Assembly (NCBI GenBank): GCA_022578965.1 | Contig: MU400591.1 | Coordinates: 1-64,000 of the forward strand | Direction of reading: 5' to 3' | DNA from: Xylaria sp. FL1777 | Lineage: Eukaryota > Ascomycota > Sordariomycetes > Xylariales > Xylariaceae | DNA: 64,000 bases | In this document: in pieces, positions 1 to 13,171 of the stretch | Layout: the number at the start of each line of letters is the position of its first letter | How positions within the stretch are numbered: the stretch's first letter is position 1 | Made by a program: the position numbers and the translations under genes | The notes under the pieces: generated by a model | What the model was told of the DNA's origin: nothing | What the model saw: the letters and a program-made list of their open reading frames with translations, nothing else | Databases searched by the model: none

Positions 1-235
1 TGGCAAGATCTTCGTCACATGACTAACTCTTCATGTATGCCAAGCAATCTTGGCAACGGTTCCCATTCAGTGTATTTAGGGTAAATACGGTACTATGCAT
101 ACGCCATTGCTAGGTAGGTATTCCATTCTTCCCCTCGTCCAGGTCAGAATCCAGGCTTGGCGTTGAACGGGTTGCTGCTGTTTGGCACGTCACTCAAGTT
201 GAACAATTGTGCGCATCCCGGTGCCGGTGCCGAGT

Positions 236-271
236 GTCTGTCTTGTCTGTCTTGTCTGTATTGTCTGTCTT
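236..271. repeat. TGTCT-type microsatellite
   Basis: Imperfect short tandem repeat built from TGTCT/TGTCTGTCT units in noncoding DNA at the left end of the window. Confidence 0.8.
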
Positions 272-350
272 GCTATGGTATACTGCGTATACTTACTTAA
301 ATACTATCCTACAGTACTACGTACCTACTCCAAATCAAATCCGTATCCAT

Positions 351-380
351 CCTTGCCCATCCTTGCCCATCCTTGCCCAT
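351..380. repeat. three perfect copies of a 10-bp unit
   Basis: The unit CCTTGCCCAT occurs three times head to tail with no mismatch. It lies in noncoding sequence. Confidence 0.9.
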
Positions 381-3300
381 TCTCGGAATACACCGTCAAC
401 CAACTCTAAGGACTGCATCTGCATTTACAGCTGAAGCTTCATTGCATGACGGCACTTGCAACATTGGGGCTAAACGCGACGCGGTGGTATTCGGCCCACT
501 AGTGTACGCTACTCGCATAGGCTACCGAGTCGAGGTGAGGTTGGATTCGATGCAACTCTAAGGCACAAGCTAATTTTTTCCTTCCACATTGTGCAGCGTA
601 TGCCGTACAGCAGCATTGGCCCGCATCATACGGGTCACACCCGACAACTGTGCAATAAGTATACGCAGTATGTGGGCCCGTGATAGTAGTCTCCTTGCTA
701 TAGTGCGTAGGTAGTATACACTACTGCGTACAAGGCATTGAAGTGACGTGCTGGGTTTCGGCTGGGATTCTAGCTGGGGGTTATGGGCTGATCGGTAGCC
801 TGATAGGTCTTGTCCAATCCCGACTCTTTGGTTTCCTCGATACGGTATGCTAAGTAAGAAGAGATCAGAACCCTAGGTACCGTGTTCTCTACCGGACCAC
901 GCGTCGAGTCGTGCAAGTTTGTTTCGAAACTCTTCGCCCACGGGCTTCCGATGATCATCTCCCTTGCCTCGTTTTCGCGCAGCGTTGTTCTTTCGTCGAG
1001 ACGCGGCATGTGGGAGTAGCGTAATACTAGCATACCACACTACGGCTCATCCAATTAGTGTGCCAGGGCCGTGATGCATGAATGCAGTTGGGAATAGTCC
1101 AATAAACGTCGACGACCTGAACAAGGCCCCATGTTCCTGCAGATGGATCGACCCCAAGGCCGAAGTTGAGGTAGCATACATGCCCATACTGCTACCTCGA
1201 GCAGACTCAGGCCTGTAGTGTACCGGTAGCTGGATGCTCAGGTCGCATCCAGGCTTGCTGGCAACCAGCGATAAGCGCTCCCGTCGGCAAATCCCAAGTG
1301 GTCTTCCCACCACAGCCCAATATGCCAGGCCCGGAGCCGAAGCCTTTGTGGCCGACATCCAGCCGAAACCACGTTCTTGAAGCGCCGGCAGTCTTCCAGA
1401 CCCTGAGATATTCTGCCGGTTCTGCATGATGACACCGACTATTGATTGACAGCGCAAAATGCATATTTCGAGCTCCCTTGTCTTCATGAACCCAACAAGG
1501 ACAGATCCGCGAGGATCAGCCAGGGTCCTGCATCTCGATCCCAATACAATGCTACCATTCTAGATACGGTACTCTTGATAAATCATCTTTTATTGCTGTC
1601 TTTCGCATACTACTACGTATACACTAGTGTCTCTCTTCCAGGTCGCCGCATCCCACTTCCTTGATGCGGAAAAGGGGTTGCATCATCCCCACAGGCTAGA
1701 CACGTCCATTCATTCTTACTTACTGCGTACATTCACTTTCTTTCACATGTACGTGTAGTGAGCAGACCCCCGCTCTAAGTCATATATATCTTTCTAGATA
1801 CGCTGCCCTGGGTAGGTAGAGCACTCCCATGACGGGTCAACATGTTCAGTACTACAGTAAGTAGAACAATCACGCTGTCCCATATATCATCGGCTTAATA
1901 CCGGCCATCCGAAGAAGGATTTCAATATTTAAAATCTCCCTATTGTATTAGATGTATCTCTTCCAAACAGGCGAACGGGTATTCAAGTTCGCCTAGCACC
2001 CTGGACCTCGCTTAATGATAACAAAACTGTTATTCTCCATACCGGTCCCTACACCGCGCTCCCTCCCGAAACGACAGTCTAGTTAACCCATGACTGCCCC
2101 ATGATCCGCCTAGTCCAGTTGATCTTTATCTCCACCAAAATTCCAGCATGTAGAGAGAAGTATCTGAAACAGTTCCAGAAGCGCCAAGACCGTTGGTTTA
2201 GGGGGAAGCCAGCACGGTCGCGCGGCTCCAGTTGCCATCTAAGGCAGACTTATTGTTTCTCTCTTGCGAGGGCTAGGTTTCGTCATCCTAGTATAGTACA
2301 CTACTGCGTACACTAGAGGAAACAATGCTATGACGTCGTATAATGCGTAATCTAGTGCGCTGTATGCTGTCCATAGCCAACGTTGCTGCTCAAGGTGAAT
2401 GAATTACAGACCAGAGTCTGCTGTTAGAGACATGAGACATCGCCTAAACTTGTACAGCTTTCTAAAAAGCACACCCGCAAATTGGCGGCTATCTTCTCGT
2501 CTTACTACTCGTTTAAGACTACTCAGACGAGGTGTTTTAACTGTAGTGTGTTATAGACGATTAGTGAGGCTGAAGTGATATTTTTAGACGCGCACGCATG
2601 ATGATGCGCGGCGCATGATATGTTGTGAAACAAACGATACGGACCATAGTGTACACTACGCACATTTACCATATAGGTGTCTTGTTAAGTCTCGCCTGAC
2701 AAAGCTGAAAGACAATTAAGGCGAAGCGGACCGTGGCATACCTGCGGTAGATCATGTATAGCCTAAATACTGCCAGGGCTTGCTATTGGCTAGGTGGGCT
2801 AGGTGCCGTAGTATCCTAGAGCTAATTACCGAACAATACTCGGCGGGAAGATCATGACATCTCACTGTTCATTGCCGCCACGATTGATAAGCTGGGACAG
2901 CACTTGAAGATGTCCCTTCACTAGCCTAGAGAGTCGATGCTGTTTTCTTGCAATCACGATTTGAAAGGACAGCGTACTAATCACTTAGAACAAAGTCCTC
3001 TACGAAAGTTCGCAGGGAGGGTGGGTTGTATTCAATAATCAAGTCGAGTTGATCTTGCCAACAGAATCAATCTTGTGATGATAATAACTAGATATCCATC
3101 GAACCAATGGAGCACTACTAGTTACCAGTAACTCTCATTCCTATTTTATTGTTATTGAATTAACTATGTCTTGGTTCTAGGTTTTATCTTAGGCTTCGGG
3201 ACCGTTACTTATAAAAAGAGAGAATAGAGTGCCGCGGAGAAGAATATCACAACTTCGAGGTCGATGGAAATATTATAAAATTATCTCTACCGTTTTTCAG

Positions 3301-5269
3301 AAGTTTATAACTTTGAGATAAATAAGGCTTCGTAGTTCAACGGGCATACTGCAATATTATGCATTGTAAGATATTGAAACAGTCTGCGATACAGATATGA
3401 AAACACAATGGACTTTATTGTTATTTGAAGATATAGAGGTAGCCTACTTCTTACCTGCTAAAGCCCGAATGTTCAATAGGTCTATAAGTTATTCGGTCCT
3501 CTTATCTATTATACTACCTATGAACAACGGTAGTCACTAACATGATCGTAAGGGGACTTAATACTAACTAAGTATATTAACTAGGCAGTAAGGTTTTGGA
3601 TGATATTATACATATAGCATCATTACTATTGCAAGAGATTGAAATCATTGTTGTGTATATGCCTACTAGTTTCTTTAGCCATGGATGTGTGTAGATCGGG
3701 TTCGAGATAGCTATAAAAAAAGAAAAGAAAAAAAATAGAAGTCACAACTAACCTAGTTGTGTTAGGCAAGATAAGTGGTAAGAAAACACATGATTAATAT
3801 ATTTGAAAAGAGAAAAGCAGTTCACTCTTCACCAATAATACGCATTGTATGAAGTCAATGGTTATTCACGTTCTGCTATAGATATTGTATGAATACATTG
3901 TACTCTCACCAGCGTTGTTAAGGGTCACAGATTGCTGCATCTCATGTGGTAGCCCCTGAGTCTCGGAGATAGTTACTACTTTAAAGTCTCATTCATAGTG
4001 TTTTCATATGGTCTTGTGAGTTTAAAGTCGGAGAATGTTATCGAGGCGCAACAATACTATTTAAAGGACTTCTCTCTCTAATTATCGTTCTTATAAGTTG
4101 GTAAAATAGCGAGAGGACAGCCAGAAAACCAGAAAGTTAGGATATGAAGTAATCGAACAATGCTTAGAAAAGAAGGCGCCGTGGTAGCTGCAGATCTAAG
4201 CACCCTATTAGAGTCTAAACGAGTCTGTGCAACTGGTAAGCCCCCAACCGTATCACAAGACCTGGGCTTGCGCCACGCGAGCTTAGTTGTGGGCTTATTC
4301 TCTAGTCGTGTCGAATTGTAACGAACACTACCTCCTGCTCGACACTATGAACACATATGTCATCTCCCTCAGTCATCATCTTCATCTTCTACCAATCTCC
4401 ATTAGCGAACGACAACATCTGTTTGAGTCTCAGGGTACCGGTATTGTCAACTTCTAAATGACCACCTACACATAATCACTCACGCCACTGACGCCATCTT
4501 ACTCATCGTCACCCCAGACAAGTTTTACACTCCGAAGTCCTCGGTCTAGCTGAATTTGTCACAGACCAAGTCCGCCTAAATCTCTCGCTGAGACTGCGTC
4601 TTACTTCAACTCTCTATGGGCTGTTACGAGGGTTGTGTTGTTACTGTACCTATAGTATAAATAGAATCAAGTGTGGATGCATTCACTTACATGCGTGGCT
4701 TCATAACGGTCACACACATGTGCCAAATCTCAATGAGTGTAGTGTAGATATAATGTAATTACCTCACCCCTCTCCTTTTCGTCTCTGAGACCTCATCGCT
4801 GGGCGGTGGTTGGTCTTGAACTTCGAGATCTGGCTATGAAGTTCTCGGTGTATGGGAAACACAAGCCCATTATCCTTATTCTGTTCTCAAACTTGTCTTA
4901 GTCTAAAACCGTTGAGAAGTCCGTTCGATGCCAATCTGCCGAAGGGGCATAGAATAAAACTCTTGGCATTGCGATAGAATAGCCATGGGAGCGCCCGTAA
5001 CTAAGTACATACCTATGCTCTAGCAATAAAATGAAAAAATGCTGAACAATACAAAGATAGGTATCGCCCCTAACATGGAAAGGACTTGGGAAAATCGCAA
5101 GCGTTTGCGCCATTTTCTTAAATACTGCAACATAAAAACCCGTGCAGCTTCGCCACTCCATAAATACATACATAGAGTCGATGAAATCAGCAGCCACTTC
5201 TTTCAGTACTACACACCACGGCATACGGTATCGTCCCCTTAGCAGCCTGATTTTAATAATTTTGGCCGT

Positions 5270-5284
5270 CTTTTTTTTTTTTTT
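5270..5284. repeat. poly-T tract
   Basis: Uninterrupted run of about 15 T in noncoding DNA; no gene is close enough on either side to assign it a role. Confidence 0.85.
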
Positions 5285-5942
5285 GTCTGGCTCGAATTCC
5301 GGTAGTCTTGGTTTCTTTTGCTAGAGCAAAACGGGTTTCATGTAAGCCTTCTAATAAAAACGGCGCCCCTGCTTTAGTTCCACTACTTGCATCAAGCGGC
5401 TTGATAATGTCTTAACTCGAGACTTGGTCTTCCGGCCGTTATGTATTGAGACTGAGTTTAGCCTAGCCCCGATTAGTTGATTGATGGCGCACTTTAACAC
5501 GTGAATTTCCTCTGCGCTTTCGCGTTCGGTTTTGAATTCTTTCAGGTGCTCCCTACATAGTTAAGCGCGTTTCTGGCATGTCCGTCTTGTCTCCAAATGA
5601 CTAGGCGCGTGGCTGTGGCTTGATATAGTCGCGCAAATCGTTGACATCACTCCAGTAGAATTATATGGGTCATTGTGGGTATAGAAGGTATCCCTCGAAG
5701 CTATCGTCTTGTTCGTGGAGGTATGTAGATTGTCGTGTAACTTAGCAAAGTCCTTTAGACAGAAATAGGTTGACGGTTTTGTCTCTGCACGCTTATTGCT
5801 ACTGCGATCTTTTCGCGAGTGGTGCCACCGAGGCATTCTGTTGAGGAATCTTGCCATATATGTACCTCTTCATTTGATGATCTTGTCGCAGCAGCCACAA
5901 TCATGGTGTATTGATATCCTACCAATCCGATTGCAGAAGGTG

Positions 5943-6360
5943 CTAATTATACGTGGCCACTCTTGGACAGTTACAGCACAGCTGAGTGTATGTTTCTTGT
6001 TCCATCTGCTCTAGACTGCACACGCGCCTGGCTAAGACCTGCCGTTCCAATGGCATCGGGCTTAGTCTAACCGCTCTGTGCCTCGGCAGTGCCTGGGCAA
6101 TACTGAGCAATGGAGGACGATGGGACTGGGCGCTCTTGGCGTCCTGGGCTGTGCTGGAACTAGCCCCCGCCTTCAACAATGGCGATCCCTCTAATATAGA
6201 TGACGAAGATGATGTGAGCATCCTTTGTCGAATATGCTTGGCCGCCCACTCCTTCAGCGCAGGCCGCCTTTCATCGTTTAGTATTATTTTTCGCTCAAGA
6301 CCTAAAATTGTGCTCTTCCATTGACGATTTCTGCATTGTTGCGCGTCGTTGCGTGCCCGC
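5943..6360 (-). CDS. possible small unknown protein, divergent from the flippase
   Basis: An open frame of roughly 130-140 codons runs leftward, head to head with the flippase gene that starts at 6517. The visible peptide has a charged N-terminal half (segment LNDERRPALKEWAAKHIRQR) followed by a serine run and ends at 5943. I do not recognise a family. The open frame has no good ATG near its beginning, so a real gene would need an upstream short exon; an ATG in another frame near 6308-6320 could supply one through a small intron. It could equally be a chance open frame in the flippase promoter region, and the opposite strand is open over the same stretch too. Confidence 0.25.
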
Positions 6361-6516
6361 GAAAACAAATGACCGCGCCTCCGGGTCGACGGCGATCATG
6401 GGAGATTTATCGGCGATAGTCATCACACAGGTTCCCGGTAAAATAACCGAATACACCATTGCTAGCTAGCATTTTTGCCCTGATATTGGCCTGGGAGAGG
6501 GCTTTAGATCTCTTCA

Positions 6517-9500
6517 ATGAGTACTCGAGAGGGCGCTGCTGCCGATGCTATAACGGTGGATGTACCTGGTCGATATGGAGATGGAACAGCTCAAGACCAT
6601 GGTCATGCGCATAACAAAGAGGGTGGGCTGCCCTGGGCCCCGCGACGCACTATTAGCGACCGGCCGATCGCGCAAATTTTTAAGATCTTCGGCCTTCTCC
6701 TGGAGATCTTCCGTGTGCGAATTAACCGTAACCTGAGACGAGTGAGGATATGGCGAACGAGGTTGGGGAAGTTTGGCGACCGTTATTATCGGAAATGGAT
6801 TATTGAGCGTCTCCTCCGCCAGAAACCCCTTCCGCCAAGCAAGGATGGGAGACACATACCCCTAAATGCCGGCGCGGTCCGAAACGAGCCGCTGATAGAC
6901 GAACGAAGTGGGAAGCACTACAAATCCAACTCGATTCGATCGAACCGATATACAATTCTTTCTTTCTTGCCGAAGCAATTGGTCTTTCAGTTCGGGAGGC
7001 TCGCAAATTTCTATTTTCTGGTCATTGGTCTCCTTCAACAAGTTCCTGGCTGGAGTCCAACTGGGAGATATACGACACTTTTTCCGTTGATTGCATTTAT
7101 CATAATTATTATGGCTAAAGAGGGATGGGATGACTATCGTAGATATCTGCTAGATAGGGAAGACAACCTGGCACTCATTTCAGTACTTGAACCCAGTTGG
7201 ACTCCGAGCAATGGGTCAACAGCCAAACCTTCCAGGCTCTTTGGCAGAAAGTCGAATGATAAACAAGCACATAGAGACGGCGAGACAACCGTGACAGAAC
7301 CTGAATCAGAAAAAGGGCATGGAAAACGGTGGACTCGGATTAAATGGCGAGATATCAGGGTGGGCGACATTGTTCGATTGGGGAGGAATGAAAGGGTACC
7401 TGCCGACATCGCTCTTCTTCATGCGAATGGTATCAATTCGGTCGCATATATCGATACGATGGCGCTCGATGGCGAGACGAACTTGAAAAGCAAGCAGCCT
7501 TCCACATTGGTTGCAAACCGATGCAATACGATCTCAAAGCTAGAGAAATGCTTGGGGGAGCTTGTATGCGAAGATCCCAACGCTGATCTCTACAAATTCG
7601 AAGGTAGTATCAAAGTGGATGGGGAAACTATGCCATTAACCCTCAACGAGGTGGTATTTCGGGGTTCTACAATACGGAACACTAGCGAGACAATTGGGGT
7701 TGTGTTCAACACAGGTGAAGAATGCAAAATTCGTATGAACGCGAACCAATATGTACACGCAAAATCGCCGAAGATCAGCAGATTCACTAATCGCATTGTG
7801 GTTTCCCTCGTCCTTATTCTGCTCGCCATAGCAGCTGGTATCAGTGGAGGGTATTTGCTTTGGCAACGTCGGTATGAGAAGAAAAATCCTTTCTTGTCGC
7901 CCATCCCAGTGTCCGCCGGCGCTATCATTGTTGGAACGATCATTCTCCTGAATGGACTCATCCCACTATCCTTATATATTGTGATCGAGTTTGTGAAGGT
8001 TGTTCAAGCTTATCAACTTAACGATATCGAGATGTATGATCCTGAGACGGACACGCCGATCTCCATCAACACCAACACCATCCTTGAAGACCTGGGTCAA
8101 GTTAATTACATCTTCTCTGATAAGACTGGTACTTTAACAGAAAACAAGATGCAGTTCCGAAAGCTAACGGTTGGAGGAACGAGTTGGTTGCACAACATGG
8201 ATATAAATACAGAAAACGCTGAGGCAAAGGGTCCCCAGAATGAGACTCCCCTGGAACTTAAGGCTACGGATGCTTCTAGCGTTGATGCTACAGAGCCCGA
8301 ATCTATGGGAAAATCGAATTCACAACCAAGATCGGGGACTGAAGCAATGCTAGACTATATCCACCGGTTTCCCAGCACGGCGTTCTCTCAACAAGCCCGG
8401 CAATTTCTGCTGTGTATTGCTTTATGCCACACTTGTCTGCCAGAGATCTCTGAGAGCGGCAAGATCCTGTTTCAGGCGGCCTCTCCGGATGAAGTCGCTC
8501 TCTTACAAGCAGCCCAAGAAATGGGCTATCTTCTAGTTGACCGTCCGGCACAGTCAATCAAGCTCATAGTACCCGACTCATCTGGGGAACCCATCACCGA
8601 AACCTATAGCGTGTTGAAAGTAATCGAGTTCAGTAGTAACCGAAAACGAATGTCCATTATCGTACGAATGCCGGATGGTCGAATCTGTGTTATCTGCAAA
8701 GGTGCCGATAATGTCATTATGAGCCGTCTTAGACTGTCCGAGCTGGCCGCGAAAGCAGCGGACGAAGTTGGTCGTAAAGCCCGCGAACGCCACAGTGTCC
8801 AGGCTGAAATGGCCCTGCAACGAAAGAGTATGACTGCGGGTCGGAACAGCTACGCACGGCGTTCAAGCTTCTTCCGGTCGCATAGTGCCCGAAGCTCGAG
8901 AGACCTAAGAAGACTAAGCAGAGCTAGCAGGCAAGAAGAGAATGAAGCACGTACGCTGTATAGTGAGCCGGTTAACCTCTCTGACGATAGTGACGATGGT
9001 TGTGATGGTGTTATCGATGAATCTATTGCTTCCAATGAAACCAAAGTCTTCGAAAAATGCTTTAAGCACATCGACGAGTATGCTACAGAGGGCCTGCGCA
9101 TCTTGCTCTACGGATACAGGTATATCAGTGACGAGGAGTTCGAAGAGTGGAATACTGCCTTTAAAGCTGCGACCACGAGTCTTATAGACCGGCAAGAACA
9201 AATCGAAAAAGTCGCAGAGGCCATTGAAAGTAACTTCGAGCTTGCCGGCGCCAGCGCGATTGAGGACAAGCTTCAAGTCGGGGTTCCCGAGACGATTGAT
9301 AAACTAAGACGAGCGAACATCAAGGTGTGGATGCTAACTGGAGACAAACGAGAGACGGCCATTAACATCGCACGCTCGGCGAATTTGGCCAAATCGTATT
9401 CCGAGATCTATGTACTCGATGCGACGACCGCCGACCCGCATCAGACCATGAGAAGCGTGTTCGTCGAGATCGAGCAAGATCTGATCTCCCATTCGGTTCT

Positions 9501-10894
9501 CGTTATCGACGGCCATACTTTAAGCGTCGTGGAAAAAGACAAGGTGCTGACTGCCATGTTCTTTGAGCTTGCTGTTCGCATTGATTCCGTTATCTGCTGC
9601 CGTGCCTCACCCAACCAGAAGGCGACGCTGGTCAAGGGCATTCGCGATGCGAATTCGTCTTGCGTCACGTTGGCAATTGGTGACGGCGCCAACGATATCG
9701 CCATGATCCAGGCGTCTCATGTCGGCATTGGCATCTCCGGTCGCGAAGGTCTTCAGGCTGCTCGGGTTGCGGATTATTCTATCGCGCAGTTCCGATTTCT
9801 TCAACGACTTTTGCTTGTTCACGGTCATTGGTTATAGTGAGTACCCCCTTACCCCTTTTCTTTCCATAAGGGGCTAGGCGATATACCGGTAGCTTGGCAA
9901 CGTATTCTGCATATTGTATTCGAATGCTTACTAGCATATTCCACCCCTTAAGTCATGTCTGCTAACTCCTTTACCCTAGCCTGAGAACAAGCAAATATAT
10001 TCTCTGTACATTTTGGAAAGAATGGGTCTTCTATATCGTCCAGGCCCAGTTCCAACATTTCACAGGCTACAGCGGAACGTCACTCTATCAGTCTTGGAGC
10101 TTGACAGCTTACAATGCCGCCTTCACTTCCTTACCCACGTTCTTCCTCGGGCTTTGCGAACAGGACTTGTCGCCCGAGACCCTCCTTGCGGTCCCTGAGC
10201 TATACGCATTCGGCCAACGGGACGAGGGTATCAACCTGAAAAAATGCATCGCCTATATACTAACGGGTACCGTTGACACAATCGTGGTGTTCGTCATCAT
10301 ATTATTCGAATTCAAGTACAATCTCACTGGCTACCACGGTAATCACCAATCACATGATAACTCACTCTTCCCAATGGGCTCCCTCGCCCTGACCATCGTA
10401 GTTGTCTTAATCAACGTTAAGATCCTGTAAGTGTCACCTCCCTCAGCGACGATGGGCAATTCCTCTGATGTTTTGTTGTCAGGATACTCGAGATGCACAA
10501 CAAGACGTGGCTTCCACTAGCCGCTTGCGCCCTTTCAATCTCGCTCTGGTTCTTCTTCAGCCTCGTGATCGAGTTCATTCCGCGCAAATATTCCGTGGAT
10601 GGCGAGTACCGCGTATACCACGCCTTCACGGAGAACTTCGCCAACAGCGTCGCCTGGTGGTCCGTCGCCGTCGTCGGCATAGTCATCGTGGTGGCCGCTA
10701 ACTTGGGCACCACGGCCGTGCAGAGGGTCTTCTTCCCCACGGATCGGAATCTGTGGCAGGAGATCGAGAAGCAGGGTGACGTGGACAGGGAGTATTACCT
10801 CGAACAGGCCCGGCCTCCGATCTCGGGTAAGCCCGGGGATCCGCCGCCTCGTCGCAGCGGGGATGTACCTGCGCGGAAACCTCGCGATTTCTGA
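6517..10894 (+). CDS. DNF3: P4-type phospholipid-translocating ATPase, Dnf3-like
   Basis: Lipid flippase that moves phospholipids from the outer (lumenal) to the cytosolic leaflet of Golgi, endosome or plasma membranes. Three exons: 6517-9836, 9980-10426, 10483-10894, giving about 1392 residues. Visible P4 landmarks in order: DGETNLK actuator motif near residue 317, phosphorylation motif DKTGTLTENK near 535, MLTGDKRETA and GDGANDIAMIQ near 930-1055, then C-terminal membrane segments in exons 2 and 3. The spacing of the DGETNLK region (SVAYIDTMALDGETNLKSKQ) and the wide insertion in the nucleotide-binding domain (Ser/Arg-rich, near residues 755-810) resemble Dnf3 rather than Drs2, Dnf1 or Neo1; the subgroup is inferred by eye. 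Exon 1 appears to end in a stop at 9837, but that TAG is the start of an intron (donor GTGAGT), and the joins keep frame. P4-ATPases normally need a Cdc50-type partner, which is not in this window. Confidence 0.93.
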
Positions 10895-11648
10895 GTCCCG
10901 AATCTCGAGGCCCAGGGTCATGTCGTTTCCAGATCACTCTAGGGGATCACGACTTGTAATATATAATAGAGATCGAAATAAAATAAGTTCTTTATTAATT
11001 CACGTGGATTATGATCTACTTTTAGTGATGTCCTCCCACGTACATATTTAGCATTCTCATGCTTACGACTTTAGGAGTATTAGCCTTCACCCCGTCTTCT
11101 TTCATGTATTCTCTCTGGAGGCGGGTTAATCTAGAGCTGCCTCGAGCTCCCTCTATCGCCCTCTATCGACGACACTCGAAAGCTATCGAAGGCTTCACAT
11201 CGTCTACGTGTAGGTAGAGTGCCATATCTATTACACTACACAGGTAGAGTAGGGTGCAAAGGTGGTAGGGTAACATTCATAGGGTGCAGCGCGGCCCCTG
11301 AGAAGACAACCAGAACTGGATGATGCGTAGAAGCCTGCTTTTGGTGAGGCTTTCTTGTGGTTAATCGACCTCTGCATACTGAGGTTGTCGTGCAGGAATC
11401 TGCATATGAACAGTTCGGCTTCGCTTCTTTTCATTGTGACCGTAAGCAAAACCTATCTGATACTTATATGTACACTGTAGCGAGCTGTCTGGAGGTTTAT
11501 CGTGGGTTTGACCGTCAGAGTCTCAACATTTCGGACTTTTTGTTAACTTTGACTTCTTTAACAACACCTTCTGTCTACGTCGGAATCACCTACCTTCCAT
11601 TGTTCCCATCAACGAGTTTCTTCATCGTTATAATCACTCTTTGCCAGA
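10895..11648. other. intergenic
   Basis: Flippase 3' flank and upstream region of the zinc-finger gene. Apart from a short direct repeat of CCCTCTATCG near 11150-11170 nothing is recognised. Confidence 0.6.
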
Positions 11649-13171
11649 ATGGACGCGAACTACTATCCTGGGACAATCGATCCTGCGCTGCTTCAAGCTG
11701 GCCCTGCTTCTGGCCTTCTGTCGCAAAACGACGCGGTTGCGCGACACCTTCCCTTTGAGCAGCAACAGCAGCTAGGATGGGGTGAACAGGACGAACAGAA
11801 CTTGCTGGCTCAGCTGGAGTGGGATGGACTGAACTCACTGGCTCAGCCATCTGGAAGCGACCCTGGACCCTCTGCACAGTACGATTTTTTTTTTCGCACA
11901 AGCTAACTCCTAGGGTGTAAAGAAGAGATCCCCCCAGTGAACCAACGAATGACAACCCCAATGAACCAACTGGAGTGAATGACACCCCCACTGCCTTCGG
12001 GATTGTTCCGGCCGATGGGCACCAAGAAGACGAATCACGAGGTAGAGGATGGATAGCTTAGAATAGCCTCGCACGCCGTAAGCCCCTAGGGAGGCTCGAA
12101 GACCATAAGTCTTCACACGGCGTTAACCTAGCCAACCAACCAACCAACCAAGAAGACGAACACTCCATCATCAGCCAGTCTCCGTTCAAGTGTCATTGTG
12201 GAAAGGAGTTCACCAGGCTCTCCAGCTTACAGCGCCACATTCGAGGCGCCCAGAAGCATCTGATTCCTGAGTACCCATGCCATGAATGCACTACCTATCA
12301 AGGCAAGAATGGCTTTAAGCGGAAGGATCACCTCGTACAGCACCTCAGCCACTCCCACAATTATGATGATAATCAACTCGGGGAATTATTCCCAACTAGC
12401 GAGACTCGGATGCACACCATTCCGGTGTGCCATTTTGAAGACTGCGAATACTACCGTAGTCCTGAATTCAAGAAGCTGGGGATTAAATACCAACAAGACA
12501 ATCGACCTTTTGGTAAACAGTCTGATTATACCACCCATATGAAGCACGAACATGACTGGTCTCCATACCCCTGCAAAGTCCCGGGCTGCAGCAAGCTAGA
12601 TGGGAATGGTTTTTTCAACACCATCGCCTTCCAAAAGCATTACAAGGAGAAACATCCACAGAGCACCATACCTATAAGTCAGGATGGCGTTGCAGAGACA
12701 GTCGAATGCAACTACTGTCACAAAATCCTGAAACCCGGCTCCCTTGTAGCCCACCAGTTAAACAGTTGTCGGGGGTTAACTCCATGTGGCTATTGTGGTT
12801 ATATTATGGAACATAGTGCATTACAGTTCCATGAACGAGTACAGTCCCATGAACGAGTACGGTCCTATGAACGAGTACAGTCCCATGAACGAGGTGGCTG
12901 CCAAGGGAAGCGTCCATGTTACTGTTCCGACAGTTTGATAGACTCTCAGCGAGTAACAGCCCATCAATGGAAGGATTGCAGAGGGAGCATTACATGCTCC
13001 TATTGCCACGAAGTCATGGAACGCCGGCAGCAGTATAGGCATGAAAGCAATGATTGCAGAGGGAGCATTACATGCTCCGGTTGCCACGAAGTCATGGAAC
13101 GCCGGCAGCAGTATAGGCATGAAAAAGAGTCTTGCTCGCATAGATTTTCTGTTTGGCGGTATGGCAGGTGA
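11649..13171 (+). CDS. C2H2/C2HC zinc-finger protein with internally duplicated fingers
   Basis: Probable nuclear DNA- or RNA-binding protein. Suggested exons: 11649 to about 11879, a second exon about 11925-12034, and a third 12132-13171; the first intron's acceptor is uncertain because several AG choices keep frame. Exon 1 encodes a Gln/Leu-rich acidic N-terminus. Exon 3 begins with a CCAA microsatellite, then a classical finger (CHCGKEFTRLSSLQRH), a second finger (CHECTTYQG...) and further Cys/His pairs. The C-terminal part is an array of modules of the form C-x2-C-x11/12-H-x4-C, for example CNYCHK, CGYCGY, CSYCHEVM and CSGCHEVM. One module carries an in-frame 6-residue repeat (HERVQS-like), and the last two are nearly identical 26-residue copies. 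Family not recognised beyond the fingers; no neighbour gives a functional hint. Confidence 0.75.
12132..12150 (+). repeat. CCAA microsatellite at an exon start
   Basis: About 4.75 copies of CCAA lie directly behind the splice acceptor of the third exon of the zinc-finger gene and code for an Asn/Gln/Pro/Thr stretch. Confidence 0.85.
12830..12893 (+). repeat. 18-bp coding minisatellite, 3.5 copies
   Basis: Units start at 12830, 12848, 12866 and 12884 and differ by single bases. Each encodes a six-residue unit of the type HERVQS. The array sits inside one C2HC module of the zinc-finger protein and lengthens its His-to-Cys spacing. Confidence 0.92.
12974..13129 (+). repeat. 78-bp tandem duplication in coding sequence
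   Basis: Copies at 12974-13051 and 13052-13129 are nearly identical, in frame (26 residues) and each holds one complete zinc-finger module (CSYCHEVMERR / CSGCHEVMERR). The few differences indicate a young duplication. Confidence 0.95.

Larger units (their letters stand above)
1..5940. other. gene-poor region with short repeats
   Basis: No gene is recognised on either strand. The stretch from about 2.3 to 4.2 kb is visibly AT-rich with stops in all frames; 0.7-1.7 kb is more GC-rich and has a 165-codon open stretch on the minus strand (1047-1544) without an ATG start or any recognisable motif. Short tandem repeats sit at 236-271 and 351-380, and a T-run lies near 5270-5284. A 9-mer, TACTGCGTA, recurs five times in the first 2.3 kb. 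Confidence 0.6.

Noticed and set aside
1047..1544. 165-codon open frame on the minus strand
   Set aside because: No ATG start, no recognisable motif, and composition compatible with a chance open frame.
5986..6324. 112-codon plus-strand frame before the flippase
   Set aside because: No recognised motif and overlapped by an equally plausible minus-strand frame.
9835..9837. Apparent premature stop in the flippase
   Set aside because: The TAG overlaps a GTGAGT donor; the next exons restore the P4-ATPase C-terminus in frame.
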